A DNA stretch of 64,000 nt from Acidianus brierleyi (GTDB taxonomy: Archaea; Thermoproteota; Thermoprotei_A; Sulfolobales; Sulfolobaceae): NCBI RefSeq assembly GCF_003201835.2, contig NZ_CP029289.2, positions 930,001 through 994,000 on the forward strand, read 5' to 3'. The notes below the pieces were generated by a model that saw nothing but the letters and a program-made list of their open reading frames with translations, did not search any database and was not told the DNA's origin. This document shows positions 1 through 9,633 of this stretch, piece by piece. A program made the translations under genes and the position numbers. The stretch's first letter is position 1. Each line of letters starts with the position of its first letter.

Positions 1-300
1 TGGTCGAGTTCTTTGTCTACGTTATCGCGTTGATTTACAACTCCTACATCTACACTTCTGTGTTATCGCGTGTTCCGGAGAGTCAACTCGCCCACTAACT
101 TGTACCGCGAGAGTTGATCAAGGTAGTGTGGACTATGTTGGAAATTCTGTTTTTCTCTATACTTGATTATTTTCCATTACAATATAAGCTTAATCTCTCG
201 TTATACTGAAAGATATAATTATATTTTATTCTTAATTAATTATAAAATTGTTTTTCTATCATACTATATTTATTCAATTATTTGCGCTTGGGACACTCTC
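1..300 (+). mobile_element. Partial insertion sequence, right end
   Basis: These 300 bases are the reverse complement of about 48191-48490, the non-coding end of the insertion sequence at 48.2-49.5 kb. The copy therefore begins outside the window, and its transposase would be read on the plus strand. It ends with the same terminal inverted repeat (GGGACACTCTC, 290-300). It sits directly against the coding sequence of an epimerase gene whose N-terminal part is missing. The two copies are in opposite orientation, so recombination between them could invert the 48 kb in between. Confidence 0.88.
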
Positions 301-595
301 TAGAGACTATATTTATATCGAAGATGTAATAAATGTAATGCTTAAGGTTATTGAAAAAGGTATAACTGGGACTTATAACGTAGGCACGGGAGTCGGCATT
401 ACTAATCTTAAATTGCTTGAGATCATTGAGAAGGTATTGGGCAAAAAAGCCAAGGTGATTTATGAAAAAGAAAGACCCGGTGATTCAAAGTATAGAGTAG
501 CTAATGTAAAGAAGTTAAAGGAGATAATAGGATATACTCCTAGAATCGGTCTAGAAGAAGGAATAAGAAAGCTAAAACAATACTTCGGATATTAA
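299..595 (+). pseudogene. NAD-dependent sugar-nucleotide epimerase, C-terminal fragment cut by IS
   Basis: The first 17 codons of the open frame (248-298) come from the insertion sequence. Real homology starts at SRDYIYIEDV, the segment that ends the Rossmann core of extended short-chain dehydrogenases such as GalE-type UDP-glucose 4-epimerases. It is followed by GTYNVGTG and the C-terminal substrate-binding part with RPGDSKYRVANVKKL. The NAD-binding N-terminal two thirds (GxxGxxG and YxxxK) is missing because the element inserted here, so the product cannot be active. The family supplies UDP-sugars for glycan synthesis, matching the glycosyltransferases further along. Confidence 0.85.
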
Positions 596-883
596 TCGCC
601 ACTATAAAGAACATAAATGACGATAATTGGTGTATTTAAGTTTAAGACAAAATTTTTATTAAATACTAGCACTAAAATTAATCACTTAGATATAATATTA
701 TGATTCATGACTATAAATTAAGCAGATGTCTCTCATGACTTAATTAATTTATGAAAACACTTTTTGGTTCATCTCCAAGAATATATAATCTATTTTAAAC
801 TTATGACTAGTTGAATAATAATAATCAGGCTTTGAACACTTAGATTTATTGAAACACTTGGGCTTATTTAATGTTGTAGTCAG

Positions 884-1490
884 TTATTTAACTGCGTGTA
901 TTGTTCCATGTTCAGAAAGATCGTATATCAACTCATTATGTTTATAAACTCTAATTTTATTAAAGCCATATTCTCTCAACTTATTTATTATATTATCCAC
1001 ATTACCTAGTTTTTGCCTTCTATCTCAGTTGTGTATTCTATTCTTATTATCTTAAATTTCTCTAAACTTTTATCATATATAACTTTAAACTCCTCACCTT
1101 TAATATCTATATCAAGTATATCTGGATTATTTATCTTGAATTCTTTTAAAATCGTAGAAATACTTACGCTTCTAACTTTAACTTTATCCTTAACATTACT
1201 GTAAACGCTGGCAGCTCCACTGCATTTTATCTTCGGAAATTCTACGTAATCATCCTCACCTATAGCATAATTCTTAAGAGCTATATTTTTAGCTAATTCA
1301 TGGTTAAGTTTGAGGTTTAAGTCCGCTACCTTGTAACAATCTGGATTTGGTTCAAAAGCGTAAACTATAGCTCCTTTCTTAGCATAATATAGTGCAGTTT
1401 CTCTGACATAAGCACCGGCGTGGATTACAGTCCTTCCGGTAAGATCAAAGTCCACGAAGTGAGAATCGTACAAAAAGGTTTCAGCAAATA
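884..1490 (-). pseudogene. FkbM-family methyltransferase, 5'-truncated and frameshifted
   Basis: The frame 1006-1473 encodes an FkbM core (VIHAGAYVRETALYYAKKGA, then AFEPNPDC, then DILDIDIKGEEF). It is closely similar to the gene at 25.7-26.6 kb. The C-terminal 45 or so codons (ending HGTIHAVK, stop 884-886) continue in another frame after EIEGK near 1010, so there is a frameshift. Upstream, residues matching FAETFLYD extend to about 1490, and then similarity to the paralogue stops. The N-terminal 100 residues are absent. FkbM enzymes O-methylate sugars; this copy is a relic next to the Cmr operon. Confidence 0.85.
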
Positions 1491-1577
1491 TTAGTGCTAG
1501 TATTTTCGAAAAGTTCTTAGACTAGGATTTAAATGAAAATCCTTAAGACTAAGGCTATAAACTTTCTGAAAGTACTA

Positions 1578-1600
1578 ACGTAAACTGCTATTCGTAGAAA
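1578..1600 (+). repeat. 23-bp inverted repeat flanking the Cmr module (left copy)
   Basis: Positions 1578-1600 are the exact reverse complement of 10464-10486. The core is AAACTGCTATTCGTAGAAA. The two copies bracket all seven cmr genes (1709-10203). Confidence 0.75.
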
Positions 1601-1708
1601 ATCTATTCTGTCAAGCTAAAGTAATCTCTTGAAGCTCATTGCTCTCGTTTCTTTTAACAAGTTTAACTCAATAAAAATTGATAAAACTTTCTAATACTAT
1701 TACATTCC

Positions 1709-2632
1709 TTAAGTATTTTTTATTCGGTAAATAGCTCCAAAGCCTAACTGGCTTAAAATTCCTAAAGCTTTAGCTTCCTTACACTCTTCCTTCACTTTAA
1801 TAAGAGTACCTGGTGGTAAAGCTTGAAGCATAGGTCTCCTTTCATTGCCATAACCCAAAGCATAATATGTCGTCTTAACCTTAAAGTCCACTCTATTACC
1901 TTTTTCTACCAAAATGCCATAAATTTCATCAATGCATTTAAATCCCTTAACTTTATCAAACTTAACGAAATAATCATCTCCTGCTTCAAATAATAAAGGT
2001 TGCAATAATACTGCGTAATTACCTTCACTATAGTTGTATTTACTAGATATGATATCTATTTTTGAATATCTATTTTCACCCCCTAATTTCACTACTTTAT
2101 CATCGTTAACATTGACATTTACGCAGTACTCTAATATATATTCATTTGAAAAGAATTTCTGATAAAACAAATGAATAGTATCCTTACTATCTCTATTTAT
2201 TTGATTCATCCTTCTACGTTGTATATGTAAATCCTTCACTATCTCCATATAATTTATGTCTGATGGATTTAACGCTAGGTTTAGATATTTCTCCACGTTA
2301 AGGATTACTTTATTAAAGAGTAAGGGATAGTATACTGAGAGGTTAGTAGTATCATCTTTCTTAATTATCGGTCCCCAAATTAATGGATCCTCTGCATTAT
2401 ACTTATTCTTGTCTAATTCATTAGAAGTTAACGACTTGTAAGCCTCCTTTAAGTCCTGTATTTCATGTTTATCGGAAGGCTTACTATTACCTAACTTTCC
2501 TATAATTCCCAATATCGTAGTGGGGGAAGGAAAAGCCGATACTACATCTACGTTTTCTATTACGATTCCGCTACTTTGTCTTAATCCTATTCTGTATTCT
2601 TCTAAAGGTTTTAAAATAAGCTTATAATTCAA
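1709..2632 (-). CDS. cmr3: Type III-B CRISPR RAMP protein Cmr3
   Basis: Cmr3 (307 residues) is the Cas5-like subunit that holds the 5' handle of the crRNA and contacts Cas10/Cmr2 at the foot of the Cmr complex. Visible features are the N-terminal RAMP strand with PLEEYRIG, a segment VVSAFPSPTTILGIIGKLG typical of Cmr3, and a glycine-rich C-terminal part (GYGNERRPMLQALPPG, then LGFGAIYRI). It is the last gene of the operon and its start overlaps the end of cas10 by 4 bp. GAGGGG lies about 11 bases before the ATG. The assignment rests on gene order as well as weak motifs, since Cmr3 diverges fast. Length is normal and no damage is seen. Confidence 0.9.
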   Translation of the reverse strand: MNYKLILKPLEEYRIGLRQSSGIVIENVDVVSAFPSPTTILGIIGKLGNSKPSDKHEIQDLKEAYKSLTSNELDKNKYNAEDPLIWGPIIKKDDTTNLSVYYPLLFNKVILNVEKYLNLALNPSDINYMEIVKDLHIQRRRMNQINRDSKDTIHLFYQKFFSNEYILEYCVNVNVNDDKVVKLGGENRYSKIDIISSKYNYSEGNYAVLLQPLLFEAGDDYFVKFDKVKGFKCIDEIYGILVEKGNRVDFKVKTTYYALGYGNERRPMLQALPPGTLIKVKEECKEAKALGILSQLGFGAIYRIKNT

Positions 2633-5600
2633 AGTATACCCCTCATTAACCTAAAAGTTTTGAATATTTCATCAAAAATATTACTTTTTTTATAATCTCT
2701 AGCAGTCACATGCATGATATTTATTTTGAAATCTCTTTTCAAATCTTTCCCGTTATTTCTTATCAACACATAATTAATTAACCTATTAATTAGCTGTGCA
2801 TTTTCTTTATCAGATAATGGGTCTACTAATTTCTTGAATCCCATTTCATAGTCTTCAAATACTGAAGAGCTTAATATACCACTTAAATTAAGTAACCACA
2901 TTTTCTTTAATAACTCTAAATTCTTGAAATCTCCCATGGGTAATATACTCACATAGTTAGACCTTGAGGAAGATATAATAACTGAGAACTTTTTCTTATA
3001 ATCTCCATTACTACACCACTCTACAGTTTTTACCTCATTAAGTAATTCAGTCGCAGTTTGTATTTCATTAGTCATAAAATCTGCTATGTTTGAAATTCTA
3101 ACAGAGAACGATCTTCCATGAGGAGACATTGAAGGAATATACCAATTCCTAACCTTAAAGAAACCATCTTCACTTACAAAATTCTTCTCTAAACCTATCA
3201 ACGTATCAATTAATCTGTCTATAGGAACTAAGGCTACAACGTCATCACCGCCTGCATAAATTATTTGACCGTAATTATCAACTTCTACAGTCTTTATATC
3301 CCTAAGTAACGTTATCATCATTGCTGTGGATAACGCTACTCTATACGTTGGAGACATTAAGATATATCCATTATTAATAATTTCAGCTAAACTACAAGCG
3401 TAATCGTAAGATTTTTCTATATTATTAGTTTTAATATTATTAGTTATTTTGATATATTTTACTGCATTTATTTCAGCCCTTGCTAATTCCGTCATATCGT
3501 CAGCGTCTGCCTTAATTATTGCATAAGAGTCTCTATAACCTTTTATAGTATTTACGAAAGATTTAGTTGCCCTATCTATGTCATACTCCTTGGTTAGACA
3601 GCTTAAGCTCTTTTCTGTTATTGAAGAGCATTTATTAATTACCTTCCTAGCAGTTATGGGATTTCCGAATGTGGCATAAACGTTTGTTTCCTCACTATTC
3701 AAGAATTCCTCAAATTTCTCACAACCTTCTATGTTCTCAACTTCTGGATTGATGGCTTCCTTATAATAACTGTAAGCAATATCATCCGTGCTCATGAATA
3801 CTTTAAGCCCAGCGTAATGTAGTGAATAATATAAGCCTCTCTTTAATATGCATAGAGGACCTAATTTTTCTCCAGGCTTAAACCAAACCTTTAGTCTACT
3901 CAATCCTTCATCATTCTCTTCTAGCCGATTAGAATCATAATTAACGAGATTTTTTAATTCACATTTGGTTTCCTTAGAATAATCATCTTCTCTTTCTTTT
4001 TTCCTAAAATTAAATATTGCAGGCTCATTACCACATACCGTACAGTATTCCCAATCCTTCCCTCCGTTTTTATAATCGAATTTGCGTTCCAAGTTGTTAA
4101 ACCATTCCGGCTTAGGCAGTACCTCGCGTTTATATATCTCCTTAATCTTTTCTCTGTATAATTTAGTTGATATGTAATGAAATAGATAATATGAGCTAAA
4201 ATACGGACTAAGTTCACAAGGATCATTTTCCATTTTATGATTCCACTTATATTTACTAGGCTGCTTGTATATACTAGGCTGAATTTTATGCAAATCCTCA
4301 TGATTATTAATATCTTTCTCTATTTCACTTTTTACTTCATCAATATCTATAATATATATAGCAGGTCTAATTAGTAGCATATCAGTATATCTCTCAGCCT
4401 CCTTAACTAGTGCTCTAACAAAAGGTTCTTCATTTTTACCTGAATTAAGTTTTTCAATTCCAAAAGCCGTAATAAACTCTTTACACAGCCCGCTTTCAAT
4501 TTTACCTCTAGGAATTTCTTTCGCAATACAATTATATGCATCTCTATAATACTTGAGAATTTTAGTCTTAATTTCGCAACTCCTCTCTTCTTTAGCTAAT
4601 ATTAAGCTTATCGTAGCAGGAATTATAGGTTCTCTCAAAAAATTCTTATAATCATATATTCCGCTAAGATCTCCTAACACAGAATTCAAAATCTCATCAA
4701 TTTCTTTTCTAGTAGAGTCGTCAATAACGCCCTTTGTTTTAAGGTAATTCATTACCATAGCATAATAAAGTGGATTAAATCTAGCAGTAGGGGCTAGCAA
4801 AACGTCTGGCCCATATTCCTTAATTAATTGCCACGCTGTTAACCAAATTATCATCGATAACATCCAGCTTCCAGCCCAATAATCGCTAGCCTTCCTCGCA
4901 GAATTTATAATTCCTTGTACTCCAGGAATATCTATTACAACATAAAATCCGCTTGGTTTTACAGGCTTAGTCTTTTTGGGTTTTCCATTAAAATATGTCC
5001 AGTTTACCATTGCTGCAGAAGCATACAGATGGTCGAATATAGTAAAATATGGAGCCCTAGAATCTTCAACCTCCACTGGCAGATTATAATATATCCACAA
5101 AGGTTCATATATTGTATAAATAAGGAAATATAAATCCCCGATTGAAGATATATTATTAGTATTAATTATACTTTTAAATTTATTACTAAATTTTTCTAAA
5201 TTATTCTTATTTATATCATAATTTGATTCTGAAAATTTTTCTGGATTAAATATATTATGAAAATTAAAATATTTAACCATACCTCCCGATACATGGCTTA
5301 AATAAAGGTAGTTAAGCACCCACCTATTAAACTCTGACGCGTAGATATCCGCACTATGAACTATTTGCTTAGCCTTTTTTGCTTCATTATTTTTTAACAT
5401 AGGTAGAGCTAATGATCCAACAGTCTGTTTCATAGAATTAAAAAAATTGGTATCCCAAACAAGGTATGATAGAAATAATAAAGCCTCTATTTCATGTGCT
5501 TTTATATATCTATTTTTTACTTTTTTGTGTCTTGAATTTTCCTCTTTATGTTTTGAATTATTTAATTCTTCATTCTTGTCAGCCTCACATATATTATATA

Positions 5601-5787
5601 TCCGATCTCTATTGTTTAGTCCCAACTCTGAGTATATTTTTACCGTAAGGCATTCACATAATTTCTGCTCTTTAACGAGATCTCTGAAAAACTCGTACCC
5701 TGTCTGTCTAAGATTAACAGTCATTTTATGTGGAGGATCGTGAAATAATGCATAAATTTTATACAAAAAGAAGTTATCGTCTACCAT
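2629..5787 (-). CDS. cas10: Cas10/Cmr2, large subunit with HD and GGDD palm domains
   Basis: This 1052-residue protein is the signature large subunit of type III interference complexes. LFHDPPHK at residues 14-21 provides the HD dyad of the N-terminal nuclease-like domain. A CxxC zinc finger (CTVCGNEP, near residue 580) follows, and the second palm domain carries an intact GGDD at residues 846-849. That motif is the catalytic site for making cyclic oligoadenylates when target RNA is bound. Intact HD and GGDD imply that both activities are possible. The ATG at 5787 is preceded by GAGGGTGAG, a strong Sulfolobales ribosome binding site. It overlaps cmr6 upstream and cmr3 downstream. No CARF effector lies in the window. 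Confidence 0.97.
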   Translation of the reverse strand: MVDDNFFLYKIYALFHDPPHKMTVNLRQTGYEFFRDLVKEQKLCECLTVKIYSELGLNNRDRIYNICEADKNEELNNSKHKEENSRHKKVKNRYIKAHEIEALLFLSYLVWDTNFFNSMKQTVGSLALPMLKNNEAKKAKQIVHSADIYASEFNRWVLNYLYLSHVSGGMVKYFNFHNIFNPEKFSESNYDINKNNLEKFSNKFKSIINTNNISSIGDLYFLIYTIYEPLWIYYNLPVEVEDSRAPYFTIFDHLYASAAMVNWTYFNGKPKKTKPVKPSGFYVVIDIPGVQGIINSARKASDYWAGSWMLSMIIWLTAWQLIKEYGPDVLLAPTARFNPLYYAMVMNYLKTKGVIDDSTRKEIDEILNSVLGDLSGIYDYKNFLREPIIPATISLILAKEERSCEIKTKILKYYRDAYNCIAKEIPRGKIESGLCKEFITAFGIEKLNSGKNEEPFVRALVKEAERYTDMLLIRPAIYIIDIDEVKSEIEKDINNHEDLHKIQPSIYKQPSKYKWNHKMENDPCELSPYFSSYYLFHYISTKLYREKIKEIYKREVLPKPEWFNNLERKFDYKNGGKDWEYCTVCGNEPAIFNFRKKEREDDYSKETKCELKNLVNYDSNRLEENDEGLSRLKVWFKPGEKLGPLCILKRGLYYSLHYAGLKVFMSTDDIAYSYYKEAINPEVENIEGCEKFEEFLNSEETNVYATFGNPITARKVINKCSSITEKSLSCLTKEYDIDRATKSFVNTIKGYRDSYAIIKADADDMTELARAEINAVKYIKITNNIKTNNIEKSYDYACSLAEIINNGYILMSPTYRVALSTAMMITLLRDIKTVEVDNYGQIIYAGGDDVVALVPIDRLIDTLIGLEKNFVSEDGFFKVRNWYIPSMSPHGRSFSVRISNIADFMTNEIQTATELLNEVKTVEWCSNGDYKKKFSVIISSSRSNYVSILPMGDFKNLELLKKMWLLNLSGILSSSVFEDYEMGFKKLVDPLSDKENAQLINRLINYVLIRNNGKDLKRDFKINIMHVTARDYKKSNIFDEIFKTFRLMRGIL

Positions 5788-6670
5788 TAACTCTCACCCT
5801 CGCTTTCCCTAACTTTTTAGGTCTAGTGAAATTGAAACTGACGAGAGAAAAGTCTTCAAAGTCAAATTCACCATAACCCCTTGTAGTTTTAGCACCAATA
5901 CCTTGTTTAAACGCGTAAAGTATTGGAACAAAAAATGATAAACCGCCTCCATTATAACCTATGCTATTTGTCCATTCTTGAAACAGAGGAATTACATCTC
6001 GATGAATTCCTATAGCAAATCTAAAAGTTATGCCCTCATTTATAGCAACCCTCGGTATAGGAGTTGGATTAGCTTGATATTCATTCTTTACCACCTTACC
6101 CTCTTTAAAATAGTGCGGAGTAATTATATCTCCGGCAAGCAATTTATCTCCACTTATAGGATAAGAGTCTAAAGCTACCAACAAAGAGGATGAAGAGTCT
6201 AAACCGGTTACGTAAATCTCTACATTTTCGCTCCTATGTCTCTCATTCTCTGGGATACCGAAAATCTGATAAACGTAACTTATACACTCCTCATTTTCTC
6301 TACATAGATCTATCATATAACTCCTTAGAGTTCCCTTAATTATAGACCCGGGAATGTAAGGCAAGTCTAATGCTAAATTCCACGTTAATCCGGTCTCGAA
6401 AAAGAGATAGAAAGGAGAAATCTCAGAAATACCAACGTAAAGTTTCTTTGTAGTCCTCGCTTTAATATCTATTGCACAATAGCCTAAACTTCTTAAGGCG
6501 TTCACTCCTTCCTCTAACGATTTATTAGCTATATCCATCTTTTCAGAAAAAGAGCACGAAACTAAGTTCTTTAATAACTCTCTTTTTATTTCCTCTTTCT
6601 TGTAAGGATTATTAAGCATGTTACTAACATAATATTGAATAGCATTGAATATGCAGTTATTAGCTTGCAT
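5774..6670 (-). CDS. cmr6: Type III-B RAMP protein Cmr6
   Basis: Cmr6 is a Cas7-like RAMP subunit near the head of the Cmr complex. Evidence is the RAMP motif IPGSIIKGTLRSYM (about residue 110), the Cmr6-typical DIITPHYF (about 185), and the glycine-rich loop GAKTTRGYGEFD near residue 265. The frame is open from a GTG at 6679. However, the ATG at 6670 has GGTG six bases upstream and is the better start, giving 298 residues. It overlaps cmr1 by about 11 bp and cas10 by 14 bp, so translation is probably coupled. The order cmr1-cmr6-cas10-cmr3 matches the Sso1986-1992 type of Sulfolobus Cmr operon as I know it. Confidence 0.92.
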   Translation of the reverse strand: MQANNCIFNAIQYYVSNMLNNPYKKEEIKRELLKNLVSCSFSEKMDIANKSLEEGVNALRSLGYCAIDIKARTTKKLYVGISEISPFYLFFETGLTWNLALDLPYIPGSIIKGTLRSYMIDLCRENEECISYVYQIFGIPENERHRSENVEIYVTGLDSSSSLLVALDSYPISGDKLLAGDIITPHYFKEGKVVKNEYQANPTPIPRVAINEGITFRFAIGIHRDVIPLFQEWTNSIGYNGGGLSFFVPILYAFKQGIGAKTTRGYGEFDFEDFSLVSFNFTRPKKLGKARVRVNGRR

Positions 6671-8117
6671 TATCACCACCGCTTAAAATATATCTTAACC
6701 AACTTAAGGCTATATAAACGTGATCTCTTACAGCGTTTACCGGATATTCTTTTTTATCTGGTGTAATTGCTTTATTGTAAATGCTTTTGGGTTGTCTATC
6801 ATGACCTCCTTTATATCTTAATTTTTTGAATTCTTCTTTTTCTTCGTATATAAACGGTATAAGGTAGATTTTATCGCAAGTATTCCCATCACAAATAGGC
6901 GATATCGTGATATATGATATTCTTCTACCTTCTTCCTCATCAATCAAGTACCCTGTTTTATGTTGACTTCTTGGTAATCCTAAAGTCCAAGTATGATATG
7001 CAGCACCTTTATCTTTATAGTTTTTTTTAATAGCTATCTTCCATGCTACCTTAAGCGTAGCGTTACCTATTGCAATCAGATAAGTTATAGGATCTTTGCC
7101 GGTTATTTTCTCAAATCTTTTTACTTTAAAGAAAAATATCTGTGGGTTATCTATTCTAATTATTGGAATATCAAAATTTGGCTTACACGCTTCTTTACAG
7201 ACTAATTGTGTTCCTATTTTTAATAAGCTGTTAAACTCTGTTTGAAAGTCACTTGTTTGCTGATCCGTAAGGATAAACCTACCAAAGCCCCTAGTAGCAG
7301 CTTTCCCTATTCCCATATATTTCATCGTAAAGATTAATGAAGTAACAAAAAAATTAAAGAAGTCTTCGTCTGCACCATTATTTATTACCTCTACCTTAAT
7401 CTTAACGCTTTTGGGCTTTGCTGGTTGCATGTAATAATATTCTTCTGGACTGTCAACTCTAATGTGAGCTAAGATGAATCTAGGTATGAGAAAATATCTA
7501 AAATATTCCTTTGCTGATTCAGATAAATAACATAGCGCTACCTCTAGAGAACTTTTATGTTCCTGAAATATGCTATTATAATTATTAAATATACCTTCTT
7601 TAGAATATTTGTTTTTTATTTTTTCATTATCGTCTTGTGTAAAATTCATAATATTTTTAATAATATCTATTTTATTTCCAATCGATTCTCTAATTAGATT
7701 TTTACTAGAAATAGCACGTTGTTTATTTTTTATAGTGGGCCAATTTTCTAATAATTTAGCAGTTTTAAATATATAACTAGCCTCATTTTTAGAGAAGTAG
7801 TATGAAGGATTAGCATTACCTTCACATCTTGTAACCCTCACGGCAATTTTAGACCTGCTGTTTAACGTTCCCAAATCCTTCAGAAACCTTTCATCTATTC
7901 CATCAAAACTATTAAGTCCTAAAATTTGGACAATGATATTCCTCATCAACCATCTGGTCTTTCCCACGATCGTATTAGCAGAGGGAACAGTAACATTTCC
8001 CTCATCACCAAAAGTATATCCGAACTCATTACCACCCCACCACGGTGTAGAATTAATAAATATAAACTCAACTTTGTTTTTATTAATTAGTTGATCTACT
8101 ATATCAAAGATCTCCAT
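6660..8117 (-). CDS. cmr1: Type III-B RAMP protein Cmr1
   Basis: This 485-residue protein has a Cmr1 start: a beta strand, then STPWWGGNEFG (residues 23-33) and the segment TIVGKTRWLMRNI, where other Cmr1 proteins have the G-x-R-WWWR region. A first glycine-rich loop, KAATRGFGRF, lies near residue 275, and a second RAMP-like half follows. Cmr1 caps the complex near the 3' end of the crRNA. The ATG at 8117 is preceded by GCGGTGAAGATTA, a good ribosome binding site, and shares its first base with the last base of cmr5. No damage was seen. Confidence 0.92.
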   Translation of the reverse strand: MEIFDIVDQLINKNKVEFIFINSTPWWGGNEFGYTFGDEGNVTVPSANTIVGKTRWLMRNIIVQILGLNSFDGIDERFLKDLGTLNSRSKIAVRVTRCEGNANPSYYFSKNEASYIFKTAKLLENWPTIKNKQRAISSKNLIRESIGNKIDIIKNIMNFTQDDNEKIKNKYSKEGIFNNYNSIFQEHKSSLEVALCYLSESAKEYFRYFLIPRFILAHIRVDSPEEYYYMQPAKPKSVKIKVEVINNGADEDFFNFFVTSLIFTMKYMGIGKAATRGFGRFILTDQQTSDFQTEFNSLLKIGTQLVCKEACKPNFDIPIIRIDNPQIFFFKVKRFEKITGKDPITYLIAIGNATLKVAWKIAIKKNYKDKGAAYHTWTLGLPRSQHKTGYLIDEEEGRRISYITISPICDGNTCDKIYLIPFIYEEKEEFKKLRYKGGHDRQPKSIYNKAITPDKKEYPVNAVRDHVYIALSWLRYILSGGDNAS

Positions 8118-8647
8118 TAATCTTCACCGCTATAAATACCGTCTACTATTTTCTTTATCTCTATGGAAAGATTAAGTACAGAATCTTCAACTTCCGACAA
8201 GAGTTCTACGTTATCCTTCAGAGTTTTTAATACTGAAATTAAATCGTTCTTTATATAACTATTTAATAAATCGGAAGCTATCTCTTCAATTGATTTAGAA
8301 GACTTAATGCATTTATCGATAAATTGGATATCTTGAAGCTTAAACTTTATCCACTCAAAGTTTACTATTAAATATGAAGTATAACCTTCTTCTTTAAATT
8401 CATTACACAATTTCTCTGTAACGTTTTCCTCAGCTTGACTAAAATACATTATTGAAGGAATTAAAATTGAATCATCGATTTTTGATAATAGGAAAGTCAT
8501 TGAAGGAATTAAGTCCATTTGCTGCATCATTTGAGGAAATTCTCTAGCCCTACTCCTAAAACCTCTTATTGAATCCTTACCTCTACATTTTTTACTTAAA
8601 TTAAGAACTTTTTCCCCGATCTCTAGTGCATAATCTACTTCATCCAC
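8117..8647 (-). CDS. cmr5: Type III-B small subunit Cmr5
   Basis: Cmr5 is the small, all-helical subunit that stacks along the crRNA-target duplex. The diagnostic stretch is arginine-rich: RGFRSRAREFPQMMQQMDLIPS (shown in part; residues about 29-50), matching the Cmr5 pattern R...A...P..I...GL. The frame is open from a GTG at 8656. A second GTG at 8647 has AGGTG at a 6-base spacing and is the likelier start, giving about 176 residues. The gene overlaps the end of cmr4 by 0-8 bp depending on the start. The length is typical of Sulfolobus Cmr5 and longer than many bacterial forms. Confidence 0.9.
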   Translation of the reverse strand: MDEVDYALEIGEKVLNLSKKCRGKDSIRGFRSRAREFPQMMQQMDLIPSMTFLLSKIDDSILIPSIMYFSQAEENVTEKLCNEFKEEGYTSYLIVNFEWIKFKLQDIQFIDKCIKSSKSIEEIASDLLNSYIKNDLISVLKTLKDNVELLSEVEDSVLNLSIEIKKIVDGIYSGED

Positions 8648-8648
8648 T

Positions 8649-9563
8649 TCAAACACCTAAGAAAACTTTTACTAATCCTTTACCAATACTCTCCTTACCT
8701 CCTATGTTAAGATAAAAGGAATAAATGTCATCAGAAATTTTACTCGCATGAAATACTTTAGAAAGATAAGATAAAAAGCGTAAGTTATCACAAGTTAGCT
8801 TACCCATTTCGCCTCCACAAAAGTTATTCTGGACATTCTCATCAATAATTAACCCTCCTATGAAAAATGAACCCATAGGAATGTACTCCTCGCTCCATAA
8901 TCCTCCTTCCGTAACTACCTTAGTCAAAAGATTTAATCTATTCCTAGTATAAATTATTAAAGACTTATCAATAACCTTCTTATCTTTAGAAACAGCGAGT
9001 TTACCATTAAACAAAGGTAAAGAACTTAAGATCCTAAATCCTTTTATGTTGAACAATTTAGCCTTGCTATTATAAACTTCTCTTTCCTCACCACTCTCAT
9101 GCTCATGTAAAAGTAAGGAAATTTCATTTCCTAAACTTCCTACATACTCATTTATTTCACTTATTATATTAAAAATGTTATTAGTTCTAGAAATTAAATA
9201 ATCTACACTTAATTGTGTAAAACCGTCATGTATAGGTGCTGGGACCGAAAACAATGGTAAGTCCAATACGTTAAGTATACCTTTACTGCTCTCTTCATCA
9301 TCAGGTTCACTTCCAAACAAACAGCAACATTCCGGTTTTCTCTTGCAATTTATTCTTCCAGAATCATTAATTGCGTCACTTGCACACAAAGCCTTCAAAG
9401 GACCTTTAAAAGCCGAAGAATAAATTATAGGATAGCCCAGCTGATCTTTCTGTACTGACAAATCTACTATTCCGTAACCTCTTCCTGCACCAGGATGTAA
9501 GTTAGTGACCGCATAAGCTAAAATGAAAAGACCTTTCATTAGTAAAGAATAGCCATTTACCAT
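8649..9563 (-). CDS. cmr4: Type III-B backbone RAMP and target-RNA nuclease Cmr4
   Basis: Cmr4 (304 residues) is the Cas7-like backbone subunit that repeats along the crRNA and cuts target RNA at 6-nt intervals. The N-terminal motif LHPGAGRGYGIVD contains Asp34, aligned with the catalytic Asp of other Cmr4 proteins. The RAMP motif YSSAFKGPLKALC follows. A cysteine-rich insert (CKRKPECCCLFG) is notable. It is the first gene of the operon. The ATG at 9563 has no ribosome binding site but lies 37 bases from the shared TATA element, so a short-leader transcript is likely. Confidence 0.95.
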   Translation of the reverse strand: MVNGYSLLMKGLFILAYAVTNLHPGAGRGYGIVDLSVQKDQLGYPIIYSSAFKGPLKALCASDAINDSGRINCKRKPECCCLFGSEPDDEESSKGILNVLDLPLFSVPAPIHDGFTQLSVDYLISRTNNIFNIISEINEYVGSLGNEISLLLHEHESGEEREVYNSKAKLFNIKGFRILSSLPLFNGKLAVSKDKKVIDKSLIIYTRNRLNLLTKVVTEGGLWSEEYIPMGSFFIGGLIIDENVQNNFCGGEMGKLTCDNLRFLSYLSKVFHASKISDDIYSFYLNIGGKESIGKGLVKVFLGV

Positions 9564-9589
9564 TTAATAAATCTTCATACTCTTAACAA

Positions 9590-9628
9590 TAACGCTTATA
9601 ATTAGGAAATTAGTAAATAAAATAGGTG
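9590..9628. promoter_or_regulatory. Shared bidirectional promoter of cmr4 operon and cmr7
   Basis: TTATAATTA (9596-9604) reads as a TATA box on both strands. Its centre is 37 bases from the cmr4 ATG and 34 from the cmr7 TTG, so both transcripts would have leaders of about 10 bases. AGGTG at 9624-9628 is the ribosome binding site for cmr7. Confidence 0.6.
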
Positions 9629-9633
9629 TAACA

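Noticed and set aside
1006..1473. 155-codon frame as a complete short FkbM protein
   Set aside because: It lacks both the N-terminal region and, because of a frameshift, the C-terminal part seen in its close paralogue.
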